The position numbers and the translations under genes are program-made. The notes beneath the pieces were generated by a model. It searched no databases. It saw nothing but the letters and a program-made list of their open reading frames with translations, and was not told the DNA's origin. This document shows, in pieces, positions 31,834 through 42,300 of a stretch of DNA of 42,529 nucleotides (position 1 is its first letter; each line of letters opens with the position of its first letter). This DNA comes from CAZTGZ01 sp964613385 (GTDB lineage: Bacteria; Bacteroidota; Bacteroidia; NS11-12g; UBA9320), in the NCBI GenBank assembly GCA_964613385.1, contig CAZTGZ010000020.1:1-42529 (forward strand). The letters are read 5' to 3'.

Positions 31834-33195
31834 TTATTCTGAAACTTTTAATTTTTGTCCGATATAAATTTCATTGCCCTTTAATTGATTCCATTTAGCC
31901 AGTTGATCAGCACTAATTTTATACATAGTGCAGATCCTGTAAACGGTATCTCCCTCTTTTACGATATGGTATTTAGCAGTTTCAACCTTTGGCGTATTCT
32001 GCTGAATTTCAGGCTTTTTAACCTGCTTATCGGCCACTTCCTTCTTGAGATAAATTTTTTGTCCCAATTGCAATTGCAAGGCATTAAGTTGATTCCATTT
32101 GATTAGGTCTTCTTCCAATACATGGTACTTTTCTGCAATGCGATAAATGTTGTCTCCTGACTGAACGATGTGATAATCGGGCAATTCGGCCATTGGTTCT
32201 TCTTTTGAAACCGGAACCGTGTTCGGATTGATAAAAGTTGTTTTCAAAGAGTCCTTGACTGCGGGGGTAGATTTGGGTTCGCTCGTTGGATCCGCCTTCT
32301 TTACCGGATCGTCTTTGTCGCGCTTTTGTTGCATGTATACTTTCTCACCGGGAGCAGGTTGTTCGCCCGCCTCCATCCTATTCTTGCGATAGAGATGCTT
32401 GATCTGAATGCCGTACATCTGGCTTATTTCGTACATGGTTTCTCCGGGTTGAACAAGATGTTCTTCTGCACTACCCTTGCGCTTTTTGGGCTTCAAATAA
32501 AGTATATCCCCTTCGCTGATGGGTGCTCCTTTGGGTAAATCATTCCACTTATAGACCCTGTTCACAGGTAAATCGTTGCGTTTGGCAATATCAGACACGG
32601 TTTCGCCATCCTGAGCATATACAGCCGGAATATCATTGTTCTTCATTTCCAATACCAAACCTGCTTGTCCGGGTTTTGGGGCATAATCATATTGTGCAAG
32701 CTGGTAACGATCTATCAGGTTAATGAGGAGTTCATGGTATTTAGGATTTGTTGCGTATCCGGCCTTCCTCAAACCATCAGCCCATCCTTTATAATCCGTA
32801 ATGGGTAATTTAAACAACTCCTGATACCTCCAGTTGTTCTTGAGAAATTCGCTATGATCTCTAAAAGATTCCATTGCAGATGCATATGCCCGAAAACACT
32901 CGTTGGGCGCATCATCATCGGCATAAATGGTTTTTCCGGTCCAATCGCTTTTGCATTTAATGCCAAAGTGATTATTCCCTTCTTTGGCCAGTCGGCTGTT
33001 ACCCGAACTCGATTCCAAAATTCCCTGTGAAAGTGTAATGCTGGCCGGAATGCCATTCGTATGCATTTCAGCAATGGCGATATCTTTGTATAATGTCACA
33101 TATTCTTCTGTGCTGAACTTTTTATCAGATTGAGCCGTTATATCACTGATCAACAGAGAGAGAAGTAATAAGGAAAATATTGGTTTTAATTGCAT
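31834..33195 (-). CDS. Glucosaminidase with four LysM domains
   Basis: 453 aa. Signal peptide (to ~DITAQ). A mannosyl-glycoprotein endo-beta-N-acetylglucosaminidase domain (~28-165; GILESSSGNSRLAKEGNNHFGIKCK) is the catalytic part, with the typical Glu. It is followed by LysM repeats at ~192-237, 244-291, 339-385 and 407-453, each with G(E/D)t..iA...... It cuts peptidoglycan glycan strands in the periplasm, for growth or septation. It heads a minus-strand string with a 29-bp gap to the beta-helix gene. Confidence 0.93.
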   Translation of the reverse strand: MQLKPIFSLLLLSLLISDITAQSDKKFSTEEYVTLYKDIAIAEMHTNGIPASITLSQGILESSSGNSRLAKEGNNHFGIKCKSDWTGKTIYADDDAPNECFRAYASAMESFRDHSEFLKNNWRYQELFKLPITDYKGWADGLRKAGYATNPKYHELLINLIDRYQLAQYDYAPKPGQAGLVLEMKNNDIPAVYAQDGETVSDIAKRNDLPVNRVYKWNDLPKGAPISEGDILYLKPKKRKGSAEEHLVQPGETMYEISQMYGIQIKHLYRKNRMEAGEQPAPGEKVYMQQKRDKDDPVKKADPTSEPKSTPAVKDSLKTTFINPNTVPVSKEEPMAELPDYHIVQSGDNIYRIAEKYHVLEEDLIKWNQLNALQLQLGQKIYLKKEVADKQVKKPEIQQNTPKVETAKYHIVKEGDTVYRICTMYKISADQLAKWNQLKGNEIYIGQKLKVSE

Positions 33196-33363
33196 GTCAT
33201 GATAATGTTACAACCTGTACACCGGAACCTCTAAAATTTGAATGTCATGAAATATTCGTGTAGGTTTGAGGCAAATTTAAATTCGTTTCATTTGCTGAAT
33301 TGATGCGAATTATTCACTTGTTCACACCTGTTAAAGTCATATTGTAGTATAAAGCGAGATATT

Positions 33364-35469
33364 ATGAAAAAACGAAACCTCCGGACATTTGTATATCTGT
33401 TGGCCTTTTTATTTCAGGCTATCGGGGTGGGTGCGCAAATGATTCCACCGGCACCGTGGGACGTGAAGGCGGTACCCTCTACCACAAAAATCGGGGAGAC
33501 CATAGAGCTTGTTTTTACCACTACCATACCTGAAAATATTCACATCTATGCCAATGATTATCAGTGTGATCCGATCATGGCTGAGATCATTTTCGAATCT
33601 CCATCGGGATACAAACCTACGGGTAAAGCAAAAGCCATTGGTGCCCACAGATATATGGACGATGTATTTGGTTGCGAGGTGGTGGACTGGAAGAAAAAGG
33701 CTGAATTCCGTCAAAAAGTGAAGATTTCAGGTGCCAATCCGACCTTAATTGGAACCTTGGACTATCAGATGTGCACCGAAGAAGGCCAATGCGTGCAGCA
33801 GTCATTTGATTTTAAAGTTGTCATCAAAACTACAGGAGCTTCCGGACAAATTGAAGAGCCTGTTGTTACAGAATCAGCTTCAGTTGAACCGTGTATTAAA
33901 GAAGATACGATCGCATCCAAAGCCAAGGCACCTGCAAACCTGCCCAAATCCGGATTCGATGCCTACAAAAAAGGGAATGGACCTTGTGAAGAGAAAAAAT
34001 TCGAAGGTGTTGACAATTCAAAGTCCAATGAATCCTCTTCCATCTGGTCCTTTTTTATTGTGGCGTTTTTATCAGGATTGGCGGCCTTACTCACCCCTTG
34101 TGTTTTTCCAATGATACCCATGACCGTCACTTTTTTCCTGAAAGAAGGGAAATCAAGGGCAGCAACCATCCGGAGTGGAATGATTTATGGGCTCAGCATT
34201 ATTCTCATTTATACCCTTGTTGGAACATTGGTTGCCGTAACTCTGGGAGCGGATGCGGCTAATTTCCTGAGCACACATTGGATACCGAATGTCTTCTTTT
34301 TCTTGATATTCATCATATTCGCAGCCTCATTTTTTGGGGCTTTTGAGATTGTACTTCCGGCCTGGTTGGTGAACAAAGTGGATAAACAGGCCGACAAAGG
34401 CGGATTGGCCGGAATATTTTTCATGGCTTTTACCATAGTACTCGTTTCCTTCAGCTGTACCGGCCCCATTGTCGGTACCATTTTGGTTCAAAGTGTTTCC
34501 GGTGAATTCCTGAAACCACTCGTGGGTATGCTCGGATTTTCATTGGCTTTTGCCATTCCCTTCGGGCTTTTTGCCATTTTCCCGGGTTGGTTGAGTTCCC
34601 TGCCAAAATCAGGTGGCTGGCTCAATTCCGTTAAAGTTATCCTGGGATTTCTGGAATTGGCATTGGGTTTAAAATTCTTGAGTGTAGCCGATCAAACCTA
34701 TCATTGGGGACTTCTCGATCGTGAAATATATCTGGCATTCTGGATTGTGATTTTCACTTTGATGGGTATTTATCTGCTGGGCAAAATCAAATTCTCCCAC
34801 GACAGTGATTTGCCATTTTTAAAAGTACCCCGTCTATTCTTTGCCATCATCACTTTCACGTTTGTCATGTATTTGATTCCGGGAATGTGGGGCGCTCCAT
34901 TAAAAGCCCTCGCGGGATATTTACCGCCCATGAGTACCCATGATTTTGTTCTGGGAGATTCCGGTGATGAAGGCAATGATTTATGTGAAAAACCTTTATA
35001 TGCGGACAAATTGCACATGCCTCACGGCCTGAAAGGATATTTTGACTATGCGCAAGGGATGAAATGCGCTGCGGCTTTAGGCAAACCGGCCTTCATTGAT
35101 TTTACCGGCCATGGTTGCGTAAATTGTCGTGAAATGGAAGCCAGGGTTTGGAGCGACCCGAGGGTATTGAAATTGCTCAAAGAAGAATACGTGGTGATTT
35201 CTCTTTATGTAGACGATAAAACAATACAACTTCCTGAAAACGAACAATATATCAGTAAAATATCCGGAAAGCAAGTAAAAACGCTCGCCAAACAAAATGC
35301 CGATATTCAAATGTGCTATTTTAAAGGTAATGCACAACCCATGTATGCCTTGATGGATGAAAACGAAAAACTACTGGCACCTACGAAAAACTACGATCTG
35401 GACGTTGATGAATACGTAGCATTTCTTGAAAACGGAATAAAGCAATACAAAGCCACTCATCAAAAGTAG
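33364..35469 (+). CDS. dsbD: Protein-disulfide reductase DsbD family
   Basis: 701 aa. A signal peptide is followed by the DsbD alpha domain (~25-150), with MCTEEGQC as its cysteine pair. The central membrane domain (~225-530) has eight or more helices with C246 (LLTPCVFPMIPMT) and C365 (VSFSCTGPIVG). The C-terminal thioredoxin domain has C585-VNC588 in FTGHGCVNCREME. It carries electrons from cytoplasmic thioredoxin to periplasmic partners, such as the secreted thioredoxin-fold proteins at 24192-25342. It leads the dsbD-gmhA-rhomboid string with one base to the next gene. Confidence 0.95.
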   Translation: MKKRNLRTFVYLLAFLFQAIGVGAQMIPPAPWDVKAVPSTTKIGETIELVFTTTIPENIHIYANDYQCDPIMAEIIFESPSGYKPTGKAKAIGAHRYMDDVFGCEVVDWKKKAEFRQKVKISGANPTLIGTLDYQMCTEEGQCVQQSFDFKVVIKTTGASGQIEEPVVTESASVEPCIKEDTIASKAKAPANLPKSGFDAYKKGNGPCEEKKFEGVDNSKSNESSSIWSFFIVAFLSGLAALLTPCVFPMIPMTVTFFLKEGKSRAATIRSGMIYGLSIILIYTLVGTLVAVTLGADAANFLSTHWIPNVFFFLIFIIFAASFFGAFEIVLPAWLVNKVDKQADKGGLAGIFFMAFTIVLVSFSCTGPIVGTILVQSVSGEFLKPLVGMLGFSLAFAIPFGLFAIFPGWLSSLPKSGGWLNSVKVILGFLELALGLKFLSVADQTYHWGLLDREIYLAFWIVIFTLMGIYLLGKIKFSHDSDLPFLKVPRLFFAIITFTFVMYLIPGMWGAPLKALAGYLPPMSTHDFVLGDSGDEGNDLCEKPLYADKLHMPHGLKGYFDYAQGMKCAAALGKPAFIDFTGHGCVNCREMEARVWSDPRVLKLLKEEYVVISLYVDDKTIQLPENEQYISKISGKQVKTLAKQNADIQMCYFKGNAQPMYALMDENEKLLAPTKNYDLDVDEYVAFLENGIKQYKATHQK

Positions 35470-35470
35470 T

Positions 35471-36037
35471 ATGGAAAGAATACTGAGACACTTCACTGAA
35501 GCCAAAGCAGTTCTGAATACGTTTCTAGAAGATGAAGAGAATTTCAGACGGATTTTGAAAGCCGGACAATTGATGACAGAAAGTCTGAAGGAAGGCGGTA
35601 AAATTCTCAGCTGTGGGAATGGTGGTTCGTTATGTGATGCCATGCATTTTGCTGAAGAATTAACCGGTCGTTATCGAGAAAATCGCCCGGCCATCGGAGC
35701 GATAGCCATGAGCGATGCGTCTCATATGGCCTGTGTTGGAAATGATTACGGATATCAATATGTGTTTAGTCGTTATCTGGAAGGTGTGGGCAGAAAAGGA
35801 GATGTTTTGTTGGCCATCAGCACCAGTGGCAATTCAGCTAATGTATTAGAAGCCATTCAAAGTGCGAAAACATTGGGAATAAAAACAGTAGGTTTAACAG
35901 GAAAAGACGGAGGGAAAATGGCAGGTCTTTGCGACGTGGAAATCCGCGCACCATATAGTCAATATGCAGATCGGGCACAGGAAATTCATATCAAGGTGAT
36001 TCATGCCTTGATAGACTATATCGAAAATCATATATAG
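35471..36037 (+). CDS. gmhA: D-sedoheptulose 7-phosphate isomerase GmhA
   Basis: 188 aa, single SIS domain, normal length. SCGNGGSLCDAMHFAEELTGRY, SDASHMACVGNDY and STSGNSANV are the substrate-binding segments; QYADRAQEIHIKVIHALID holds the zinc-binding Glu and His region. It converts sedoheptulose 7-P into D-glycero-D-manno-heptose 7-P, the first step of the heptose used in lipopolysaccharide. It starts one base after the dsbD stop. Confidence 0.95.
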   Translation: MERILRHFTEAKAVLNTFLEDEENFRRILKAGQLMTESLKEGGKILSCGNGGSLCDAMHFAEELTGRYRENRPAIGAIAMSDASHMACVGNDYGYQYVFSRYLEGVGRKGDVLLAISTSGNSANVLEAIQSAKTLGIKTVGLTGKDGGKMAGLCDVEIRAPYSQYADRAQEIHIKVIHALIDYIENHI

Positions 36038-36042
36038 TCGCC

Positions 36043-36702
36043 ATGCAGGAGTCTTTAATTGTGATGGTGATTATCGGGTTAAATGCCATCATCACTTATT
36101 CGGGCTTCAGTCGGCCTGATATTCTGGAGAAATTTATTTTGGTTCCTTACCGTATTGTAGGACAAAAAGAATATTTGCGTTTAATTGGATCCGGATTTTT
36201 ACATGCCGACTGGACGCATTTTGCTTTCAATATGTTCACATTATACAGTTTCGGTAGCTTCATCGAAATGGTATATGGCTTTAATGGCCTGTTGATAATT
36301 TATGTTGGGAGTCTTTTAGGTGGGAATATTCTGGCCACTTTCCTGCATCGGAATCAATTTGAATATAGAGCATTAGGTGCTTCAGGCGCCGTGAGCGGAG
36401 TGGTTTTTGCCACCATTTTGGCTGAACCTTCCCTTTTATTGAACATTATGTTCATTCCCATAGGCATACCCGCCTGGCTGATCGGTTTGGCCTTCGTGGT
36501 CTGGAGTATTTATGGCATCCAAAAAAAGAACGACAACATCGGACATGATGCACATTTAGGCGGTGCATTGACAGGCCTTGCCTTGGCGATCGCTTTAGCT
36601 CCGGCATTTTTGATTCAAAACCCCTGGGTTGTTCTGCTGCTGGGTTTACCTGCCATAGTTTTTCTACTCTGGCTCATAAAAAAAGAGAAAAATGATTTTT
36701 AA
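36043..36702 (+). CDS. Rhomboid family intramembrane serine protease
   Basis: 219 aa with six predicted helices. The catalytic dyad is Ser114 in LGASGAVSG and His171 in HDAHLGGALTG. The L1 loop has GSGFLHADWTHFAFNM, typical of rhomboids. It cleaves membrane proteins within the bilayer; substrates are unknown. Six bases follow the gmhA stop, so it is likely in the same transcript. Confidence 0.93.
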   Translation: MQESLIVMVIIGLNAIITYSGFSRPDILEKFILVPYRIVGQKEYLRLIGSGFLHADWTHFAFNMFTLYSFGSFIEMVYGFNGLLIIYVGSLLGGNILATFLHRNQFEYRALGASGAVSGVVFATILAEPSLLLNIMFIPIGIPAWLIGLAFVVWSIYGIQKKNDNIGHDAHLGGALTGLALAIALAPAFLIQNPWVVLLLGLPAIVFLLWLIKKEKNDF

Positions 36703-36768
36703 CAATTCTGGCATCATTTTTTCTAAATACCGTTAAAATAATTTAATTCGAAACCAAATCTTAAAACT

Positions 36769-37251
36769 ATGAAGAACTGGATCCCCGTTTTAGCGTTGGT
36801 AGCACTGGCAATGAGCAGTTGTGATGATAACAGTAGTGCCAACACAAATCCGGCTACTACAAACCCCGGTAGTATGGAAATTTCCATCAACGGCACTGTT
36901 TGGAAAGCCCAAAACAGCACGTTTAACCATACCTATAGCAATGATGCTATTTCTGGTGAACAGCTCATTTTGAAAGGAACCGGAACTGATGGAAGAACCA
37001 TTGTAATCAGTGTTAACGGAGTGGCAACCAAGACCTATAAATTCGATTTGGAAAATGCCATTAACGAATGTATCGTTTCCCTGAGCATTCCCGGAAAGGC
37101 AACTCCGATACCAAAATTGGCAACGGTAGAAATCAGTTCTCACAATGCTGCCACTAAGACTGTGAGTGGCAAATTCACCTTTGAAACTGACAATGCAGAA
37201 TATGTCGGAATCGGTGGGACTTTTACCGGATTGGTATATAAAAACCAATAA
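36769..37251 (+). CDS. Small lipoprotein, DUF6252-like
   Basis: 160 aa. Lipobox AMSSC with Cys18, Ser/Thr/Asn-rich linker, then a beta-rich domain starting MEISINGTVWKAQNSTFNH and ending VGIGGTFTGLVYKN. The G.W.A motif followed by strands recalls the Bacteroidota lipoprotein family DUF6252 (by eye). Function unknown. It overlaps the next gene by one base (TAATG), which is unusual for a lipoprotein and a methyltransferase. Confidence 0.8.
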   Translation: MKNWIPVLALVALAMSSCDDNSSANTNPATTNPGSMEISINGTVWKAQNSTFNHTYSNDAISGEQLILKGTGTDGRTIVISVNGVATKTYKFDLENAINECIVSLSIPGKATPIPKLATVEISSHNAATKTVSGKFTFETDNAEYVGIGGTFTGLVYKNQ

Positions 37252-38060
37252 TGCGTACGCTGGAAAGCGTTCGTAACCCTCTGGTTAAAAGCCTTATACA
37301 TCTTGAAAAGGCCCGTGAAAGAAAGAAAACGGGATACTTTTTAGTTGAAGGTCTCCGCGAATTGCGGTTGGCATTGCTGAATGGATTTGAGGTTGAGCAG
37401 ATATTCTTTTGTGATAAGTTCATCTCCTTTCATGAATTAACAAACTCTTTACCCGAATGTCCGGAAGCGGAATGGATTCAGATGCTTCCTGAAGTTGAGG
37501 AAAAGTTGCTTTACCGTCATGGAATTCCTAATGTGTTGGGAAAGGTGAAATTGCGCCAAAGATCACTGGATAACTTAAACCTTCCCGATCATCCTTTAAT
37601 TCTCATAGCCGAAAACATAGAAAAACCCGGAAATTTAGGCGCAATGTTGCGAACGGCCGATGCAACAGGAGCTGATGCCGTCATAGTTTGTGACACTTTG
37701 ACCGACATTTTTAATCCCAACGTCATTCGAAGTAGCCTGGGATGTGTATTTTCCGTGCCATTGGTTACGGCAAGCAATTCTGATACCCTTGCTTTCCTCC
37801 AACAACATAAAATCCGGTCCTTTGCAGCACATCTGGAAGGCAAAAAATATCATTTCAACAGCAATTTCAATGGTTCATGTGCAATTGTTATGGGTTCAGA
37901 AGCCTTTGGTTTATCTGAATTCTGGGAAAAAAATGCGGATGAGATGATCAAAATTCCCATGCTGGGCATGCACGATTCGCTGAATGTGAGCAATGCTGCC
38001 GCGGTGTTGCTGTATGAGGCGGTCAGACAAAGGATTCTGAAATTAGAAATTAGAAATTAG
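37251..38060 (+). CDS. TrmH/SpoU family RNA 2'-O-methyltransferase
   Basis: 269 aa. An N-terminal substrate-binding domain (~1-95; KTGYFLVEGLRE) is followed by the SpoU knot with motif 1 NIEKPGNLGAMLRTADATGAD (~122-142), motif 2 VMGSEAFGLS and motif 3 DSLNVSNAAAVLLYEA. It methylates ribose in rRNA or tRNA using AdoMet. The C-terminal end LEIRN and the stop are encoded by a 7-bp tandem repeat, so the last residues are not conserved. Confidence 0.93.
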   Translation: MRTLESVRNPLVKSLIHLEKARERKKTGYFLVEGLRELRLALLNGFEVEQIFFCDKFISFHELTNSLPECPEAEWIQMLPEVEEKLLYRHGIPNVLGKVKLRQRSLDNLNLPDHPLILIAENIEKPGNLGAMLRTADATGADAVIVCDTLTDIFNPNVIRSSLGCVFSVPLVTASNSDTLAFLQQHKIRSFAAHLEGKKYHFNSNFNGSCAIVMGSEAFGLSEFWEKNADEMIKIPMLGMHDSLNVSNAAAVLLYEAVRQRILKLEIRN

Positions 38061-38067
38061 AAATTAG
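38040..38067. repeat. Tandem heptamer AAATTAG, four copies
   Basis: Four exact copies of AAATTAG (38040-38067) and a degenerate fifth. It encodes the last codons and the stop of the methyltransferase gene. Confidence 0.9.
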
Positions 38068-38077
38068 AATGTAGAGT

Positions 38078-39091
38078 TCAATTTTCGAAATCATAGGCTT
38101 GATGCACAGATCTCCATTTCTCTAAAACAGATTGAAAATCAGAGGGCAACTCGCTTTCAAACTGTATCCATTTTCCGGTGGATGGGTGCTCAAAACCCAG
38201 AGATTTGGCATGTAGGGCCTGTCTCGGTAATAGTTGAAAACAGTTTTCGATAAACTGTTTGTATTTACTGAATACCACCCCTTTTAATATTTTATCTCCT
38301 CCGTAAAACGCATCGTTAAAAAGAGTATGACCTATATACTTCATATGCACCCGGATTTGATGCGTTCTGCCTGTTTCAAGTTTGCATGCCACCAGTGAAA
38401 CAAATCGGAATGACTCCAATACTTCATAGTGGGTGACGGCATGCTTACCATGCTCCCCATCCGGATAAACCATGAAAACTTTCCGATCTCGGGCACTTCG
38501 ACCCACATGTCCGATTATGGTACCCTTAGGTTCTTCAAAATCACCCCAGACCAATGCATTGTAAGTGCGTTCAATGCTGTGTGCTTTAAACTGAGCCGCC
38601 AGCTTATTCATGGCAATTTCGTTTTTCGCAACCACCATCAAACCTGTTGTATCCTTATCGATGCGATGAACCAACCATGGTCGAATGTTCCCCGATTCCG
38701 GCGCAGCTCCCATATGATGAGCCAAAGCATTCACCAAAGTACCGGTGTAATTTCCATGTCCCGGATGCACAACAAATCCGGCCTGTTTATTCAATATGAT
38801 TAAATCTTCATCCTCATAAACAATATTGAGAGGGATATCTTCCGGCAATACTTCCAGACTTCTCGGTTCCTCAAAACTGATAACCTCAATTACATCGCCG
38901 GCCTTAACTTTATAATTAGACTTTACCGGCTTTCCCGAAACCATCACTTTGCCTTCGTCTATAGCCTGTTGAACCTTACTTCTGGTGGCATTTTCAACCC
39001 TATCCGTTAAAAAACGATCGATGCGCAAGGGCATTTGACCCTGATCGGCCACAAAACGAAATCGAATGTATAAACTGGGTTCCTGGGTCAT
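38078..39091 (-). CDS. RluA-family 23S rRNA pseudouridine synthase (RluD-like)
   Basis: 337 aa. An S4 domain (~21-80) precedes the catalytic domain with HRIDKDTTGL and catalytic Asp145, then HKRVFMV-like and ETGRTHQIRVHM. The family converts uridines in 23S rRNA (RluD: positions 1911/1915/1917); the exact site is not proven here. It is convergent with the methyltransferase gene, 17 bases apart. A near-consensus box TAATCTTG lies upstream. Confidence 0.95.
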   Translation of the reverse strand: MTQEPSLYIRFRFVADQGQMPLRIDRFLTDRVENATRSKVQQAIDEGKVMVSGKPVKSNYKVKAGDVIEVISFEEPRSLEVLPEDIPLNIVYEDEDLIILNKQAGFVVHPGHGNYTGTLVNALAHHMGAAPESGNIRPWLVHRIDKDTTGLMVVAKNEIAMNKLAAQFKAHSIERTYNALVWGDFEEPKGTIIGHVGRSARDRKVFMVYPDGEHGKHAVTHYEVLESFRFVSLVACKLETGRTHQIRVHMKYIGHTLFNDAFYGGDKILKGVVFSKYKQFIENCFQLLPRQALHAKSLGFEHPSTGKWIQFESELPSDFQSVLEKWRSVHQAYDFEN

Positions 39092-39306
39092 GAATGTGCA
39101 AGATTAGGCAGGTTCAAGGAATCATAGAAATAAAAATGTGAATTCTTGGACCGCGAAACCATCTCAAAAAAATTGACAATCGCATCTTATTGTAAATCAA
39201 TTAATTACGTTTATACTGTTACGCTTAACGTAAAGGTATTCCAATCCAAATAAATTTTAATTAATTTCGACATTGAAAACTACTATTTCTAAAAATCTAA
39301 TTTCAC

Positions 39307-42300
39307 ATGAAAAACTTTACCTTACTTCTATTCTTATTGGCATCTTTAGGTTCTGCAATGGCCCAGTCAACTTCGCTGGGTTCCATAGATGCGGGAGATG
39401 GATGCGCGAACGTTTTTAATTGTCTAGCCCGGAGCTCTGCAGACTCTGTTTATGCATTTTGGCGGGACGGGTCCGGCACTTCAACTGTCTATAAAATTCA
39501 CAAATGGAACGGGAGCAGTTGGCAGTCGTACAGCAGTTTTAACATGAGTCAGGTGAGCGCCCAGGCCACCTTTAATGAAGGAACCGATGATGTATCCATG
39601 GCCATTGATAGCAATGGAGGATTTCACGTAGTATTCCGGGGGATTTCATCAGGCGCTTGCTGCAGTCAGGAGAGAGGCGTTGTTTATGGATATAGTGCCA
39701 CAGGATCGTCCTGGAATTTTGTCAAATTACGTTCTTCAACGCATCCAAGTGGTTGGTTAAATTATGATGATCCTCAAATAAAAATAGATCACAATGGATT
39801 TCCCCACGTAGTCTTTTTGTTGAGTGCGGCGAGCGGAAATCGTGAATACACATTATTTCACTATAAGAATACCGGCACCTGGGAAGGAGATACCATTTTC
39901 CAACAAAGTGGGAGCGGTTGTTCGTGCAATGAAATAACTGAGTTTGCCTTTAATATTGATCAGGATAATGCCATTCATGTGGCATTTACGAGAGAAACCA
40001 ATGGAACCGGACTTGATGGGGGTCTTTGGTACGTTTTCGACAGCCTGGGTACGTATTCTGCTGCTCATGAAATAATTGCCGGGGCCACGAGTATGGAAGA
40101 AGGTTACAGCCCTTCTGTTGAAATCAGTCCGAATAACAAGGTTTATATCCTTTCGGGAAACTACAATTATGAGTTAAAAGAGTCCACCAATGCGAGTGGT
40201 TCTTTTGTTACGACCAATGTAAATGGCGGGGCAACCGGATTTAACACCCGTGAAGGCTATCGCATTAAAGATAATGGGGATCGTATCATGGTATTTCAAG
40301 ACAACGACACCCTGAAGTATGGAATACTTCTGAACAGCGCTTCTACCTGGGAGTTCGACACCCTGATTACAAGAGATGGTGCCTTTTTTGGCTTTTATTT
40401 CTCAGGAATAGCGACCAATGGCAATGAAATAATATCCTTATTTGATGTGGATCCGGACGGAAATTGTGCTTCGGTATCCCGGGAATTATGGTATGCTGCC
40501 GGAACGTATACTTCCGGAAGCTGCACGTCCCCAACAGTTCCGGTGGTTACAGGTGGAAGTACCTGTCAAAATCAAGCTTTCAACCTGAATTTTACAGGAA
40601 GTTTGAACAATGCGTCAAAATGGTATTTGTATTCCGGAAGTTGCGGAGGAACAGCGATTGATTCCACCACTTCCAATAGTTTCACAGTGAGCTCATTGGT
40701 AGATCGGATTTATTATATCAGAGGAGAAGGCAATTGTGTAACCCCGGGTTCTTGTGGAAGTGATACCGTATTTATTTATCCAAGCGTGAACATCGCAACG
40801 GATGCAATGAATGACACTGTTTGTGAGGGTGGAAATGCTCTTTTCTGGTTCAGCGGAACCGGTCATAACCCTTCTATTACGTGGCAGGAGTTTAACGGTA
40901 TAAGCTGGTCGAATATTCCTTCCTCAAACAACGACACATTAATTTTAACTGCCGTTACATCAGCCATGAATGGTTACATGTACAGAGCCATCATGAATGG
41001 AACATGTTATCCGGATACTACTTCTGAAGTCACTTTGAATGTACTTACAAATACAGCAATCAGCCTTGAACCTATGGATTCCAGCGTTTGTGATGGTTCC
41101 GATGTAGCGTTTTCAATTTCAGGGGTAGGAATGAATTTAACCTATCAATGGCAAGAAGATCAAGGAGGTGGTTGGTCAAACCTAAGTGGTGAAAACAATG
41201 ACACGCTTTCACTGGTTGCAGTTACAAATTCAATGGATGGATATTTATATCGTACCCTGGTTACCGGAACATGTGGAATGGATACATCGAGCGCTGCGAA
41301 GCTCACGGTTATACCGTATCCCGTAATAATTACAAATCCAAGAGACACCTCCATTTGTCCTTCTGAAACTCCTGTATTCAGTGTACAAGCCGATGGGGCT
41401 GCCGAATATCAGTGGCAATATTTTGATGGAATCAGTTGGGCTAACATCAATGGAGCAAATTCGTCCGTGTTTCTTATGAGCTCGAGCTCAACCGTTGTAA
41501 TTGCGAAACAGGATTTTGAAGTTTCTCCTGCCGCTCCGGTTTGGAATTATAGTGGTACCCCTTCAAATTTTGTTTCCGGAATCAGCGCTTCGGGCGCAGC
41601 TCCACCAAATAGTCCTGTAGGAATCGGTGGATCCAGAGCATGGGAAGTTAATACTGTTTCCGGCGGAAATCAGGTTACCTTTCAGAATACCATGATTTCA
41701 TCCGGCTTTGATTCCATTACTGTTGAAATTGAATTGGCAGCCATGAACTTAGTAGGAAGCTTTGGAGGTCCCGACAATTTAGATTATGTATTATTTGAAT
41801 ATTCTCTCGACAATGGGAATTCCTGGGTTCCCAGGGTGAGAATCAGAGGTGCCGTGAATGACAATAGCTTCTGGCCATATACTGCTGCTACTGTTGCCCG
41901 AGTGCCTTTCCTCCCCGCTTCAGAAGCCTTGTTTCAACCCGTGAACACCGGATTGAATCTAACCGATGGCATCGGGCATGTTGAAATTGTATTTCCGGGA
42001 AATATCAATCAATTGGCCATGCGCATTACACCCCGAAGCAGCTCAAGTACGGATAATTGGTTGTTAGACAACTTGATGTTAACCGGTCATGGAAATGCAT
42101 CTTCCTCGCTGAAAGTGGACGGGTATCAATTCCGCTGCATTGTTTCTACTGCCTGTGGTACCGACACTTCTGACGCAGCTACTTTAACGGTTTTCGAAGA
42201 AACAGCAGTGAACAGCTCACCCACAAATGACTCTGTATGCGACGGAACTTCGGTTCTGTTTACATCAGCAGCTTCAGGGCACAATACAAGTTTTCAATGG

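Noticed and set aside
33749..34114. Open frame of 121 codons in another frame of dsbD
   Set aside because: A shadow of a well-recognised gene, with low-complexity composition and no motif.
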